NCBI GenBank assembly: GCA_963204965.1
Contig: CAUJKA010000361.1
Location: forward strand, 1 to 58,427
DNA: 58,427 bases
Source: Planctomycetota bacterium
Lineage (GTDB): Bacteria; Planctomycetota; Planctomycetia; Pirellulales; Pirellulaceae
Direction: 5' to 3'
The position numbers and the translations under genes are program-made. This document shows, piece by piece, positions 17,120 through 27,763 of the stretch (the first letter of the stretch is position 1; every line of letters begins with the position of its first letter). The notes under the pieces were generated by a model that was not told where the DNA came from, did not search any database, and worked only from the letters and a program-made list of their open reading frames with translations.

Positions 17120-17296
17120 CTTACGTTCGGCGAAATCGATCGCTGACCTAGTGCTCTTCTTCATACCGCTTAGCCTTGTCGTTACACCCCGTCGAATCCG
17201 AATTTCGCGGCATTTGCTCCCGATCTGGATGCTATAAGTGTTGGACGAGCGTTGTGGCAAACTTACGAGTTGCAATTTCTAAGGTCCTACGGTTCG

Positions 17297-17325
17297 TTGT
17301 GAGTTAACCGCTGGTAAAGTAGAAT
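17297..17325 (+). promoter_or_regulatory. Sigma-70-like promoter for the DUF1549/DUF1501 pair
   Basis: TTGTGA (17297-17302) and TAGAAT (17320-17325) are separated by 17 bases, matching the -35 consensus at 4 of 6 and the -10 at 5 of 6 positions. It lies about 75 bases before the ATG at 17403. Confidence 0.4.
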
Positions 17326-17402
17326 TAGGGTCTCCTGCCTTACATTACTTTGCCCGCCGAGTCGAATAGGGCAAGTCTATTCCCCAGAAGTTTGAGATAA
17401 CG

Positions 17403-20021
17403 ATGCGATTGATTGCCTGTGTTCTTGGATTATGGGCCGTGACTGCGTCGGTTAACTTGCGTGCAGACGACAGTATTTCCTACAACAGAGATATCAGGCC
17501 GCTACTCTCGGACCGCTGCTTTGCTTGTCACGGTCCCGATGAAGGGAAGCGTGAAGGGAACCTTCGTCTTGACTTGTCAGACGATCCGCTGGGCCCATTT
17601 CGCTCAGCAGAGCATTCTGATTCCGTAGATGGTGCGAAAGGCAATAGTCAAGCGATCAAGCCGGGCCATCCAGACCAAAGTGAAGTTTGGAAGCGAATCA
17701 CGACCGACGATCTATCGATCCAAATGCCTCCACCGGAGTCTGGCAAGAAGGCTCTCACACCTGAACAGCGTGACTTGTTTCGTAAGTGGATAGAGCAGGG
17801 GGCCAAGTACGAGAAGTTCTGGTCCTTCGACCCGCTTCGGCCTCAATCGCTTCCACCTGTAGATCATCAGAGCTTAGCTTCGAATCGAATCGACCAGTTT
17901 GTCGTCGCTTCGCTGAAGAAGCATGGCCTTGAGCCTCAACCTTCGGCCGACAAACGAACACTGATTCGTCGCGTTACGTTTGACCTGACGGGGTTGCCTC
18001 CCACTCGTGAAGAGATCGCTCAATTTGAATCGGACGATTCGCCAGATGCCTATGAACGACTGGTTGACCGATTGTTGGGGTCGCCACAGTACGGCGAACA
18101 TTGGGCTCGCCATTGGCTGGACTTGGTTCGATTCGCTGATACCAACGGCATGCACCATGACCACTATCGGGAACTGTCGCAGTACCGCGATTGGGTCATC
18201 CGAGCCTTCAATGCAAACATGCAGTTTGACCAATTCACTGCCGAGCAACTCGCCGGCGATTTGCTGGAGAACGCTTCTATCGATCAGCAAATTGCTTCGG
18301 GTTACAACCGCCTGCATATGGTGATGGACAGAGGTACAAATCCACCGCAGGAGAGCTACACACGGAATGTCGTGGATCAGGTGTCGGCTTTTGGGACGGT
18401 GTTTCTTGGTATGACGCTGGAGTGCGCGGTTTGCCACGATCACAAATACGATCCGGTCAAGCAAAAGGATTTCTATCAGCTCTTCGCATTCTTCAATAAC
18501 ATCGATGGCGATCCGGAAACTCCTGGTCGTGAGCAACAACCTCCACTGATTCGTTTGCCATCGCCGGAGCAGTCGAAGAGCCTGAGCGAATTCGACTCGC
18601 AACTTGCTTCAGCCAAGACTAACGTCGATCAGTTGAAGCAGATGCTTAAGGAAGCAACCGCAGCCAAGAAGGCCAGTGAAGCAAAAGCCAAGGCGGAAGC
18701 AGAGAAGGGTGAGAAGACTGATAAGGTCGCCAAATCCGAGAAGGCTGAGGAAGAGCCTCAAGCAGCGTCAAAGCCTGACGATGGAAAGACTTCCCAGGAG
18801 GCCCAGCAAGTTAAGGCTTTAACAAGTCAGCTCAAGGAGAAGGAAGAGGAACTACGTCGAATCCAAACCGCGCGAGATGAACTACAGCGAGAGATTCCAT
18901 TAGCTCTAGTCATGAAAGAACGCGCCGACCTGCGGCCAGCTTTCATTCTCAAGCGTGGAGCCTACGATCAACCCGGCGATGAAGTCACTCGAAACACGCC
19001 TTCATTCCTGCCACCTATCGAATCCAGAGGCACTGTGTTAACTCGACTTGATCTAGCGCGATGGATCACGGACAAGCGACACCCGCTGATGGCTCGTGTC
19101 ACGGTCAATCGCTTTTGGCAACAGCTATTCGGCGTTGGCCTTGTTAAGACCTCGGGGGACTTTGGCGCACAAGGTGAATACCCGAAGCATCCCGAGCTAT
19201 TGGATGATCTCGCGAACACGTTCATTGATTCGGGTTGGAATGTCAAGTCGCTGGTTCGATCGATTGTGACGTCGCAGACCTATAAGCAATCATCTCGCGT
19301 TTCCCCTGAGGAGTACATCAACGACTCTGAAAACCGGATGCTCGCACGCGGCTCGCGGATTCGACTAGACTCGGAAGTCATCCGCGATCAAGTGCTGGCC
19401 ATTAGCGGATTGTTGAATAGCGAGATGTACGGCAAGAGCGTTAAGCCGCCTCAGCCTGCGGACCTGTGGAGAACCGTTTCCATGGTTTCGTCCTCGACCT
19501 ACTCCTTCAAGGAAGACACGGGCGACAAGATCTATCGACGAAGCTTCTACACGTTCTGGAAGCGAGCGATGCCACCACCACAGATGACGATTTTCGATGC
19601 GCCGACTCGGGAGAGTTGTACGTCGCGACGTGAACGCACCAACACGCCCGTTCAAGCATTGCTGATGATGAACGAGAGTCAGTACTTTCAAGCCGCTCGC
19701 CACTTCGCTCAGCAGTTGTTGAGTACGCAGACTCAAGACGGCGGTGATGTAAAGGCCAGCTTGTCACAATCTAGCGATTCGAAGCGTCTGGCAACGGCCT
19801 TTGAGTCGATCACCGGACAGTTGCCCAGTGATGCCGAGCTATCCGATCTGTTGAACGGCTTAAACAGCTTCCGCGAGATCTATCGCGAAGATGTGGAGGC
19901 AGCTAAAGCAATGACTGCTGAAGTAAGTTTGAGCAGCGATGCTGAGCGAATCGAGCTAGCTGCACTTACGATGGTCGTTAATGCACTTTTTAATCTTGAT
20001 ACAGCCAAAACACGAGAATAG
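17403..20021 (+). CDS. PSD1-type cytochrome protein with DUF1549 and DUF1553 domains
   Basis: The 872-residue exported protein has a signal peptide (1-21) and a cytochrome-c-like CxxCH at 39-43 (RCFACHGPDEGKR). DUF1549 spans about 155-365 (HWARHWLDLVRFADTNG, CAVCHDHKYDP, the latter a second CxxCH), and DUF1553 about 560-820 (RVTVNRFWQQLFG, SRRERTNTPVQALLMMNES). Between the domains, residues about 397-505 form a Lys/Glu/Ala-rich coiled coil, longer than I would expect. Planctomycetes carry many such genes, nearly always followed by DUF1501, as here after 9 bases. Some are linked by context to polysaccharide breakdown, but the exact role is unproven. Confidence 0.9.
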   Translation: MRLIACVLGLWAVTASVNLRADDSISYNRDIRPLLSDRCFACHGPDEGKREGNLRLDLSDDPLGPFRSAEHSDSVDGAKGNSQAIKPGHPDQSEVWKRITTDDLSIQMPPPESGKKALTPEQRDLFRKWIEQGAKYEKFWSFDPLRPQSLPPVDHQSLASNRIDQFVVASLKKHGLEPQPSADKRTLIRRVTFDLTGLPPTREEIAQFESDDSPDAYERLVDRLLGSPQYGEHWARHWLDLVRFADTNGMHHDHYRELSQYRDWVIRAFNANMQFDQFTAEQLAGDLLENASIDQQIASGYNRLHMVMDRGTNPPQESYTRNVVDQVSAFGTVFLGMTLECAVCHDHKYDPVKQKDFYQLFAFFNNIDGDPETPGREQQPPLIRLPSPEQSKSLSEFDSQLASAKTNVDQLKQMLKEATAAKKASEAKAKAEAEKGEKTDKVAKSEKAEEEPQAASKPDDGKTSQEAQQVKALTSQLKEKEEELRRIQTARDELQREIPLALVMKERADLRPAFILKRGAYDQPGDEVTRNTPSFLPPIESRGTVLTRLDLARWITDKRHPLMARVTVNRFWQQLFGVGLVKTSGDFGAQGEYPKHPELLDDLANTFIDSGWNVKSLVRSIVTSQTYKQSSRVSPEEYINDSENRMLARGSRIRLDSEVIRDQVLAISGLLNSEMYGKSVKPPQPADLWRTVSMVSSSTYSFKEDTGDKIYRRSFYTFWKRAMPPPQMTIFDAPTRESCTSRRERTNTPVQALLMMNESQYFQAARHFAQQLLSTQTQDGGDVKASLSQSSDSKRLATAFESITGQLPSDAELSDLLNGLNSFREIYREDVEAAKAMTAEVSLSSDAERIELAALTMVVNALFNLDTAKTRE

Positions 20022-20030
20022 ACAAAACTC

Positions 20031-21509
20031 ATGAACGATGAACTTTTTGAACAGTATCGTTGGCTGCAGAATCGTCGCCGATTCCTCAATCGTTCTGCGG
20101 TTGGGCTTGGTGCCGCCGTGCTCGGTTCCCTTGCGGCTCAGCGTGCTACGGCATCGCTGCCCGAGCTCCCGCATTTTCGTCCGCGGGCCAGTCGAGTGAT
20201 CTTTCTGTTCATGGGCGGCGCGCCCAGTCAGATTGACTTGTACGACTACAAGCCGGGCTTGGAGGAAAAGTACAAACAGCCTCTGCCCGAAGATATCCGC
20301 GACGGTCAACGTGTAACTGCAATGACAGATGGCAAGGAGAAGTTGATTCAACCTTCGATCTTTAAGTTCACTCAGCAAGGCAAGTGCGGAAGGTATATGA
20401 GCGAACTGTTGCCGCATCTGTCGACGGTCGTCGATGACTTGTGCTTCATAAAATCGATGCGTACAGAGGCGATCAATCACGATGAAGGCAAGACTCAGTT
20501 TTGTACCGGCTCCCAGGTTCAAGGCAAGCCAAGCCTTGGTGCATGGCTGAGTTACGGGCTGGGATCGCTGAACAAGAACTTGCCAGACTTCATTGTTTTG
20601 AACTCGGCCTTTTGGTCTGGCGATCAACAGAATGTTCAGGCTCTCTACAGCCGACTGTGGGGCACAGGCTTTTTGCCTTCCAAGTATCAAGGCGTGGCTT
20701 TTCAATCTGCTGGCGATCCAGTTCTGTTTTTGTCGAATCCGACGGGAGTCTCACGAACTAGTCGCAGCAAAATGCTCGACCTAGTAACGCAGCTCAATCA
20801 CAAACACGCTGCCGAAATCGGCGACCCAGAGATTCAAACTACGATTGCTCAACAGGAGATGGCCTTCCGGATGCAAAGCTCGGTTCCTGAATTGACCGAC
20901 TTGAGCGAAGAACCCGAGTCGATCAAGAGCTTGTATGGTCCTGAAGTCGAGAAGTCCGGTTCCTTCGCTCGCAATTGCTTGCTCGCTCGACGGATGGTCG
21001 AGCGTGGGGTTCGCTTTGTGCAAGTGTTCCACCGCGGCTGGGATCATCACAGCGCATTGCCTGCGAAGCTGCGAGGTCAATGTAAAGACGTGGATCAGCC
21101 TTGGGCTGCGCTCATTCAAGATCTGAAGCAGCGAGGAATGTTGGAAGATACTTTAGTGGTGTGCTCGGGCGAATTCGGTCGCACGGTGTATTGCCAAGGC
21201 AAGCAGAACGAAACTGAATATGGCCGCGATCACCATCCACGTTGCTTCACCGCTTGGTTGGCCGGCGGTGGTATCAAAGGCGGTATTGAACACGGCAAAA
21301 CCGATGAATACAGCTACAACATTGTCGATGCTGACGGTCAGAGGACAACTCGATTCGAAGACGATGCCGTACACATCAACGATCTCAACGCAACCATCCT
21401 CCATCAGCTCGGCATCGACCACCGCCGCTTTACATTCCCCTATCAAGGCTTAGATCAGCGACTCACTGGCGTCGAAGAGGCTCACGTTGTCCAAAAGATC
21501 TTGGCCTAA
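20031..21509 (+). CDS. DUF1501 domain protein, Tat-exported
   Basis: The 492-residue protein belongs to DUF1501, a sulfatase/alkaline-phosphatase-like family. The N-terminus [22 protein letters not shown] (shown in part: twin arginines at about residues 14-16 followed by a hydrophobic stretch) is a Tat-like signal. [31 protein letters not shown] and [10 protein letters not shown] blocks are typical. It is encoded 9 bases after the DUF1549/DUF1553 gene and surely cotranscribed. Substrate unknown. Confidence 0.92.
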   Translation: MNDELFEQYRWLQNRRRFLNRSAVGLGAAVLGSLAAQRATASLPELPHFRPRASRVIFLFMGGAPSQIDLYDYKPGLEEKYKQPLPEDIRDGQRVTAMTDGKEKLIQPSIFKFTQQGKCGRYMSELLPHLSTVVDDLCFIKSMRTEAINHDEGKTQFCTGSQVQGKPSLGAWLSYGLGSLNKNLPDFIVLNSAFWSGDQQNVQALYSRLWGTGFLPSKYQGVAFQSAGDPVLFLSNPTGVSRTSRSKMLDLVTQLNHKHAAEIGDPEIQTTIAQQEMAFRMQSSVPELTDLSEEPESIKSLYGPEVEKSGSFARNCLLARRMVERGVRFVQVFHRGWDHHSALPAKLRGQCKDVDQPWAALIQDLKQRGMLEDTLVVCSGEFGRTVYCQGKQNETEYGRDHHPRCFTAWLAGGGIKGGIEHGKTDEYSYNIVDADGQRTTRFEDDAVHINDLNATILHQLGIDHRRFTFPYQGLDQRLTGVEEAHVVQKILA

Positions 21510-21682
21510 AGCTCGACTCAGCCAGTTAAGGGCCGACTGTTTAACCGTCAGCCGAAGGCGTACTCGCGTCAGATTGCGCGACGTAATCCTCTCTCGGAGG
21601 CACAGAGGCTACGTCGAACAGAAATCTCAATGAAATACGACGCAATTTGTCATGCTAACTTTAGAGCGAATGCACCCGCTGG

Positions 21683-22507
21683 TTAGCGAAAAATGTCGTT
21701 CTCGCGTTCATCATCTACCTTCCCGTCAGCGAAGGGATCATCTCCTGTACCAAAAGAAGACGGACGTTCGGTCAATAGACTGAAGGGGAGTAGCTGTTCC
21801 AAAAACGTATCTACGCGACAATGTGGAAGCCTTGATTGAAGCTCGGACTGACCAGCATCATTGTGGTAGTCTTTGAACACAAGAACTCGGCGTAAAGTCA
21901 AAGACGCCCTCGAATTTTCCAACTGCAACAAACCGATGTAGGTAATATTCGAAGTCATGATTTCCAATTCTTCAAGATGCGAATATCTTGAAATTGTGGC
22001 AATCCCCGCATTCGTGACGCAAGTTTCGTTTAGACAAAGGACCTTTAACCTATGATCGCTTAGATATCGCAGCCCCTCGTCACCAACTGAAGTATTCGAT
22101 AAATTCAATCCCTCCAGATTTCGCAATTTCGAAACAATTTGCAAATCATTGTCTGTGATTTGCGATCCCTGTAAGTCTAATTCCCGCAGATTTTTGAACG
22201 AAGCTATTAAGTTCAACCCTGCCTCTGACAAGGTAACACTTGGGCGAACAGACAAGGAAGTTATTCTGCCTACTGCAGTTAACTTAGTCGCAACCGTTGG
22301 CGAAAGGCTTCCAACTCGAACTGAATAAGAGCCTTTTGAAGGCAGCAAAGAGGAAATAAACCCACCGTCTTCAACGGCGAAAAGATTGACCGATAGCGAA
22401 CGCAACTCGCTCTTAAGTTTGTAAAACTCAAATTCTTGTCTTATGATCCAAGAAGCGATTGCAAAAATCGTTATAGTTATGAACAACGACTTAGTGGAGA
22501 TTCTCAC
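21683..22507 (-). CDS. Membrane-anchored leucine-rich-repeat protein
   Basis: The 274-residue protein has an N-terminal helix at about 7-24 with a basic end, acting as anchor or uncleaved signal. Residues about 105-205 contain four to five leucine-rich repeats of the planctomycete/ribonuclease-inhibitor type (LRELDLQGSQITDNDL, LEGLNLSNTSVGDEGL, LEELEIMTSNITYIGL). The tail is acidic and low-complexity (GDDPFADGKVDDERENDIF). The start is GTG at 22505-22507 with GGGAG about 10 bases upstream. A structural or binding role at the membrane is plausible; nothing more can be said. Confidence 0.75.
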   Translation of the reverse strand: MRISTKSLFITITIFAIASWIIRQEFEFYKLKSELRSLSVNLFAVEDGGFISSLLPSKGSYSVRVGSLSPTVATKLTAVGRITSLSVRPSVTLSEAGLNLIASFKNLRELDLQGSQITDNDLQIVSKLRNLEGLNLSNTSVGDEGLRYLSDHRLKVLCLNETCVTNAGIATISRYSHLEELEIMTSNITYIGLLQLENSRASLTLRRVLVFKDYHNDAGQSELQSRLPHCRVDTFLEQLLPFSLLTERPSSFGTGDDPFADGKVDDERENDIFR

Positions 22508-22741
22508 TTTTCATCAAACTCCCAAATTGATTTGAGGCTCAAGGCGTTGGAGCGAAGTGCAGAGGGCAAGTCTAACCATGAACTACGTTAAGCACGAAGG
22601 AAAATGCCGTCGCTTCGCGACTCACGCATGATACGCTAGATCCATACCTGGGATTGCATCCCAGGCTTTAAAATGCCATCGCGTCCGCGATTGAAAACCC
22701 ATCAATTCAAGCAGATCTTGACCGCTCCCCCTGTCGCTCAA

Positions 22742-23143
22742 TTAAGTTTCATCGGACATTCCATGAACAAATGGCATTGCAAGCACGCGGTCAATCGCAA
22801 AGATAACAGTTTCGATGATCATTGCCGGAGTGAAGGACAACGCAAGCGAAGCTAATGCTTCTGTGAAGGATGAACTGGAAGCAAGATGCTTGATTCCAGT
22901 GATTACTAGAAAGACGCTCGTATAGCGTACGCTGAGCCTGAAGCTCTCTTGCATAGGGGATCGCAATTTGCTCGGATGACGCAACCGTGAACCCAAGATC
23001 GTTATTGCCATGGCAAAGGCGATCAACGCTAGGTTTCCTGCCGATCCGTTTTGGACGGTGAAGTAGCAATGCCACGCGACGACTAAGAATAGAAAGCAGT
23101 ACTTGAGAATAAAGTCATCTTTAGATCTCTCAATTACGTCCAT
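22742..23143 (-). CDS. Hypothetical membrane protein (multi-helix)
   Basis: I recognise no family. The 133-residue product has hydrophobic segments at about 14-30, 36-52, 71-86 and 96-120, suggesting three to four membrane helices, with basic loops (RLRHPSKLRSP). ATG at 23141-23143 follows the upstream small membrane gene by only 5 bases, so the two are cotranscribed. It may be lineage-restricted. Confidence 0.6.
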   Translation of the reverse strand: MDVIERSKDDFILKYCFLFLVVAWHCYFTVQNGSAGNLALIAFAMAITILGSRLRHPSKLRSPMQESFRLSVRYTSVFLVITGIKHLASSSSFTEALASLALSFTPAMIIETVIFAIDRVLAMPFVHGMSDET

Positions 23144-23148
23144 CGTTC

Positions 23149-23382
23149 TTACTCTTCGTCAGTAATCTCAATTGCAGCGGCGAGCCCAGCCATCGAACGT
23201 TGGAGGCTACTTGGCTTCAACGGCAGTGCCATCGAAACGAAAAGCCCAGCGATTGCGAGGCAAGAACAAACGCTTGAGAGTTTTTGGTCAATTGGTCCAG
23301 CTTCAAATGCTTTAAGGATGCCAGCCAACAGGGCAAGGCAGCCTGTGAAGCAAAAGAAGACTCGACCAATTTTGAAAATCAT
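23149..23382 (-). CDS. Hypothetical small membrane protein (two helices)
   Basis: The 77-residue product has helices at about 5-25 and 39-56 and an acidic C-terminus EITDEE. It starts 16 bases after the end of the ThuA fusion gene and ends 5 bases before the next membrane gene, forming a three-gene run on the minus strand. No Shine-Dalgarno is evident. No family recognised; function unknown. Confidence 0.6.
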   Translation of the reverse strand: MIFKIGRVFFCFTGCLALLAGILKAFEAGPIDQKLSSVCSCLAIAGLFVSMALPLKPSSLQRSMAGLAAAIEITDEE

Positions 23383-23398
23383 GTTTGTACTTGCACTA

Positions 23399-26300
23399 TC
23401 AAGGCGACTCGACAGTCAACGCCATAACCACGGGTGAAGTATCTCCTTGGCCTTTGACTAAGTCGATCTTGGTGATCGGCTCGGTTCGCTGAGGATTGAT
23501 CGACAGGTATCGCAGTTGCTTACCGCGAAGGTCGAAGGCGAACTCAGACTTGGGCACATCGACTCGACGAATGTAGTCCGCAATGTGCACGCCGTTTATC
23601 AAGGCATGATCTTCTGTTTTGCCATCAGCATAGGTAAATCGTACGATCATACTCGTCTCTTCAGCGCGGCCGTAAGGATGTCCCCAACCGGCGATTCCGC
23701 CTAGCATGTGCAGTGTCTTTACTGGTCCGTTGCAGGGTAGGGAAACGCTACGAGGCATCTTGCTGGCCATGGGGCCTCGCGGTCCGTACAACTGGATGGC
23801 GTTGAGTACATTGCCATCGCGAGGAGCAACGACAGTGAAAGGGACGCCCTTGAAGACTTTAGGCTTCCAGTCTTCGAACATCATCGACTCGGGGCCTTCC
23901 AATTCGACAAACATGCCTCGATCGGTCGCCGAGCTAGCGACTTTGGCGATGTCGAGCGGAACGTACTTGCCTCGCGCGGTTAGGAACTCAAGAAGGTCGG
24001 TCAATTGCTGAGCGTTGAGCGTCTTTTCGAAACCTTCGGGCATGATCGACTTGGTGGATGCCGTCAACTGCTCGATATCTTCGCGAAGAATTGCTTGCTT
24101 CTTGCCTTCTGCATCGAAAAGTTCGATAGCCGTTTTGGACTCGGACGCTAACATGCCGGTGAGCACCAAACCGTCTGCAGTCAATACTGTATAAGATCGG
24201 AAGTTGTTCTCGACGCTGCGGCTTGGGTCGAGGATATTAACTAGCAATTCTTCTTTAGGATGAACCGCCATGCCGGTCAGATCAGGGCCGATTGCCGTAC
24301 CTTCGCCAGTATGAATGTGGCATTTCGAGCACTGTTGCTTGTAGATCTCTTTACCCTTGGCAACATCTCCCTTGTTATGAGCGACCGCAGCGAACTCTTC
24401 GTGCACTTTCTGTCGGTCAGCACTAGGGAGAGAGCCACCACTAGCGAGCAACTTCTGTGCTCGTTCCTTCACGCTCTTGTCCGGGTGAGCCGCTAAGGAT
24501 TGCTTCTGATCCAGAGCCAAATCGTTGAGAGTTGCTTTGCCACCTTCAACCGCTTCGAGGAATGCGTTCGTAAGAGCCGGTCGAGCCAACAGCAATGTCA
24601 AAGCTTCTCGTTTTGCTGCCGGAGATAGCGAAGGCAAGCGATCGACGACCTTCTTGCCTAAGGCAGGTGCTCGGCTAGATCGTAGCGCGGCCAAGATGCC
24701 TCGCGAAGCTTCAGGAGTCATGCGTGGATTGACTGCCGCCAGAATCGAATCAACCAGCGTGTCGCTATCTGGTTGGAAGTCGACGGCGCGTTTGGCTGAG
24801 TCGATTCGTTGACGATCGTCACTGGCTTCATCCTTAATCGTTTCAAGCAACTTCATCGCAATCTGCTCGCTGTACTTGGCCAGCTTTTCGCTTCCCCAGC
24901 GATTGGCCAGTTTGACGATCGAGCTGCTGGATGCAGGACTTGCGAGCCCCATCAGTTTTTCCAAGCTGGTTTCGATTGCAGGTGTGAGCGGGAATTTCTT
25001 TTCAGAGTTCCAATTAGCCTCTAGCCCAGCCACCACCGCGTCAATCGACTTGGCCGGTGACTTTTCAAGGGCGGCGAGCAATGTGCCTAGCTTGCTGTGA
25101 TCATCGCTGCGAGCGAAATGGCCTGCGACGATACCGGCAACTGCCAACGCTTGATCATCCACTGTGGTATCAGAAACAAGGGCTACGAGAAAATCACCGG
25201 CCACATGAGCGGCTGCAGCGGTAGCCGCGTCGTGGATGTACTTGTCGCCCAAGTTAATCGGATCGACAAGCGCGGCAGCGACGGCTGATCCTGTTGCCGA
25301 AGTCGCAGGTAAGTCTGCTAGCGCTAGTAGAGCTGCTAGACGAACATTCGGATTCGGATCGAGGTGCAATTTAGCTTCGACGATCGCCGTTGAAGATTCA
25401 ACCGTCGGCGGTACAACTTGAACAGCATTGCGTCGTACACCTGGCGAAGCATGAGTGAGTGCTTTAACCGCTGCGGCGGTAGCGGCGGAATTCTTGCCAT
25501 CCAATTGTCCCAGGCCTTGCAATGTGCAGAGTGCGTGAATTGCACCGACGTTCAGTCCAATTGAATCCACTTTGGAATCGTTGACCAAGTCGATAAGCTT
25601 GTTAGAGATGTCGGCCTTGCCTCGTTCGACCAGCAAACGTTGAGCGTGCATTCGAGTGTTCATGACGGAATGCTTGAGTGCTGCGACGAGTTCCTCGGGA
25701 GTTGCTTTGGCTAAGTTAGGGCTGGTGATTGGCTTGGCTTCGTCATAGATAACGCGATAGATGCGTCCGTGCTTCTTGTCGCGGAGTTTCGTTTCGTAGG
25801 CCGCTCCCTTTCCAGTTTTGAACCCTTGTGGAGTCGGATTGTGCTGCACAATGAAGTTGTACCAGTCGATGACCCAAACGTTTCCATCCGGACCAACCTC
25901 GGCCATAATCGGCGAACTCCATTCATCGTCGCTGGCGAATAGATTGAAAGGATTCGTCGAAGCAAAGGCACTTCCCTTGGGCTTAAGGACAAACGAAGCC
26001 ACTAGGTGACCAGTCGGCTCGGTGACAAAGGCAATGTGATTCCAGTAAGCTTCTGGGTATTGCCGAGCGGTGTATAAAGCATGTCCAGCCGCCGCTGTGT
26101 ATCCACCGTGTTGATCGACTTGACGAACATTTTTTGTAATTGGCAGAAAACGATTGGAGTCGGCGATTGAGCTAAGTGTTAACGATGGAGTCCAGCTTCT
26201 CACGCGTTCGTAATAGCGATTCGGAATTGGCATAAAGACGCTGGGATTTCCATTGGCTGTCGATCCGAAGACGAGTCCCTCTTCGCTCAGTCCAATTCCC

Positions 26301-27763
26301 CATGTGTTATTGTTTGTCGAGCGAATGAACTCGACTTCGCTTCCATCGGGACGCATGCGGAAGAAGCCTTGGCGGAACGACTGTTGTTGTTTTCCAAGAG
26401 CAACTGGGCTTGATGCGTTGTAGCCCTGCATGCCCCAAATCCAGTTATCGAAGCCCCAAACAAAGTTGCTAACACCGCCGTGAGTGTCGCCCAGCGCCCA
26501 GCCAGTTACAAGCACCTTACGCTCGTCAGCGACATCGTCTCCGTTGGTGTCTTTGAGATAGATAGTATCAGTACCGTCTTGTACTAGAGCTCCACCTTTG
26601 TAAAACGCAATCGAAGTCGGGATGCTCAACTTTTCAGCAAAGACTGTGAACTTGTCAGCCTTACCATCGCCATTGGTATCTTCGCAAATGCGGATGCGAT
26701 CGCGGCCTTGACCATGAGGCTGTAGTTCGTTGGGATAGTCGTATGTCTCGGCAATCCACAGTCGTCCTCGTTCGTCCCAAGCCATACAAATCGGCTTACC
26801 TTCGAGGTCGGGTTCCGATGCGAACAGTTCGACGTGAAAGCCCTTGGGTGTGACCACGTGCTTGAGCGATTCGGCAGGTTCAAGCGGCTCCTGCATTGTT
26901 GTCATCGGGTCGCCCTGTGTGCCCCAACGTTCAGATGGAAGATAGTTCGGAATTTCGCGTCCGACATCGACATAACTGAAGGGCTTAATATCTTTGCGTT
27001 TCTCAGTCATTTCAGGAACGTCGAAAGGACGGTCCATCACAAACTTGCCAGCGGCAGAAGGATCTCGACCTGTGACATAACGGATTCCGCGTTCGACAAG
27101 GTTTTGAAAACCAGGATTTGTCCATGTGCGCGAGTCGTGTCCCCAAGCAGTGTAGAAGACTTTGCCCTTGCCGTGAGTGCTAACCCAAGTCCAGGGCTCG
27201 CTGCCTTCGTTGTCGGTGCGAACTTCTAAGACAGTCCGACCTTCTTCGCTATGCAGGTGATGCACATAGGTCTCGTCCCAGCTCTCGAAGCCTGTGAAAC
27301 CTGCCATCAACTCGTGACCAGGCTTAACGATCGAAGTTCGGAAGACACCAGTTCCGTGTCTTTTGAACTGCGCGCCGATTAGCTTGACGACTTCTGGATT
27401 GTTGCGGAAACAAAACGAGGCGCAGTGCAACGGTACAAAGCCTCCTCCGTTGGAAACGTAGGACAAAAGTGCCTTGGCGTGCTTCTCGGAAATGTTGTCG
27501 ATGTTAGCGTAGACAAGCAGTGCGTCCGCGTTCTTCAGCCGAGCTTCGTCCAACACGTTCATGTCATCGGTATAGGTCAGCTCGATACCGCGGCGTTTCA
27601 ACACTGGAGCCAACTCACGATAGCGGAGTTGTGGTTGATGATGGCCGTTATCGCCCAAGAAGATTACTTCGATGGGTTCATCGGCTGAAACCGAGATAGA
27701 GGCGATGGCAGAAGTCAGGAGGCAGATTGCCAGACTAAACAAAGGAAGGATTCGTTTGGACAT
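23399..27763 (-). CDS. ThuA - membrane-bound dehydrogenase - HEAT - cytochrome c fusion protein
   Basis: I place the start at ATG 27761-27763 (MSKRILPLFSLAICLL), where a clean signal peptide begins; the frame is open 28 codons upstream without signal character. The resulting 1454 residues carry: a ThuA-like glutamine-amidotransferase-fold domain (about 30-235; FVPLHCASFCF, VFYTAWGHDSRTW), a PVC-type beta-propeller dehydrogenase domain (about 300-690; GRLWIAETYDYPNE, DTNGDGKAD), HEAT-like helical repeats (about 700-1090), and a cytochrome c domain with C1145-x2-C1148-H1149 and a later IMPEGFEK heme-ligand Met. The last 150 residues are beta-rich. Exported; probably oxidises a sugar-like substrate and passes electrons to heme. 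Such fusions are abundant in planctomycetes, substrates unknown. Confidence 0.88.
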   Translation of the reverse strand: MSKRILPLFSLAICLLTSAIASISVSADEPIEVIFLGDNGHHQPQLRYRELAPVLKRRGIELTYTDDMNVLDEARLKNADALLVYANIDNISEKHAKALLSYVSNGGGFVPLHCASFCFRNNPEVVKLIGAQFKRHGTGVFRTSIVKPGHELMAGFTGFESWDETYVHHLHSEEGRTVLEVRTDNEGSEPWTWVSTHGKGKVFYTAWGHDSRTWTNPGFQNLVERGIRYVTGRDPSAAGKFVMDRPFDVPEMTEKRKDIKPFSYVDVGREIPNYLPSERWGTQGDPMTTMQEPLEPAESLKHVVTPKGFHVELFASEPDLEGKPICMAWDERGRLWIAETYDYPNELQPHGQGRDRIRICEDTNGDGKADKFTVFAEKLSIPTSIAFYKGGALVQDGTDTIYLKDTNGDDVADERKVLVTGWALGDTHGGVSNFVWGFDNWIWGMQGYNASSPVALGKQQQSFRQGFFRMRPDGSEVEFIRSTNNNTWGIGLSEEGLVFGSTANGNPSVFMPIPNRYYERVRSWTPSLTLSSIADSNRFLPITKNVRQVDQHGGYTAAAGHALYTARQYPEAYWNHIAFVTEPTGHLVASFVLKPKGSAFASTNPFNLFASDDEWSSPIMAEVGPDGNVWVIDWYNFIVQHNPTPQGFKTGKGAAYETKLRDKKHGRIYRVIYDEAKPITSPNLAKATPEELVAALKHSVMNTRMHAQRLLVERGKADISNKLIDLVNDSKVDSIGLNVGAIHALCTLQGLGQLDGKNSAATAAAVKALTHASPGVRRNAVQVVPPTVESSTAIVEAKLHLDPNPNVRLAALLALADLPATSATGSAVAAALVDPINLGDKYIHDAATAAAAHVAGDFLVALVSDTTVDDQALAVAGIVAGHFARSDDHSKLGTLLAALEKSPAKSIDAVVAGLEANWNSEKKFPLTPAIETSLEKLMGLASPASSSSIVKLANRWGSEKLAKYSEQIAMKLLETIKDEASDDRQRIDSAKRAVDFQPDSDTLVDSILAAVNPRMTPEASRGILAALRSSRAPALGKKVVDRLPSLSPAAKREALTLLLARPALTNAFLEAVEGGKATLNDLALDQKQSLAAHPDKSVKERAQKLLASGGSLPSADRQKVHEEFAAVAHNKGDVAKGKEIYKQQCSKCHIHTGEGTAIGPDLTGMAVHPKEELLVNILDPSRSVENNFRSYTVLTADGLVLTGMLASESKTAIELFDAEGKKQAILREDIEQLTASTKSIMPEGFEKTLNAQQLTDLLEFLTARGKYVPLDIAKVASSATDRGMFVELEGPESMMFEDWKPKVFKGVPFTVVAPRDGNVLNAIQLYGPRGPMASKMPRSVSLPCNGPVKTLHMLGGIAGWGHPYGRAEETSMIVRFTYADGKTEDHALINGVHIADYIRRVDVPKSEFAFDLRGKQLRYLSINPQRTEPITKIDLVKGQGDTSPVVMALTVESP

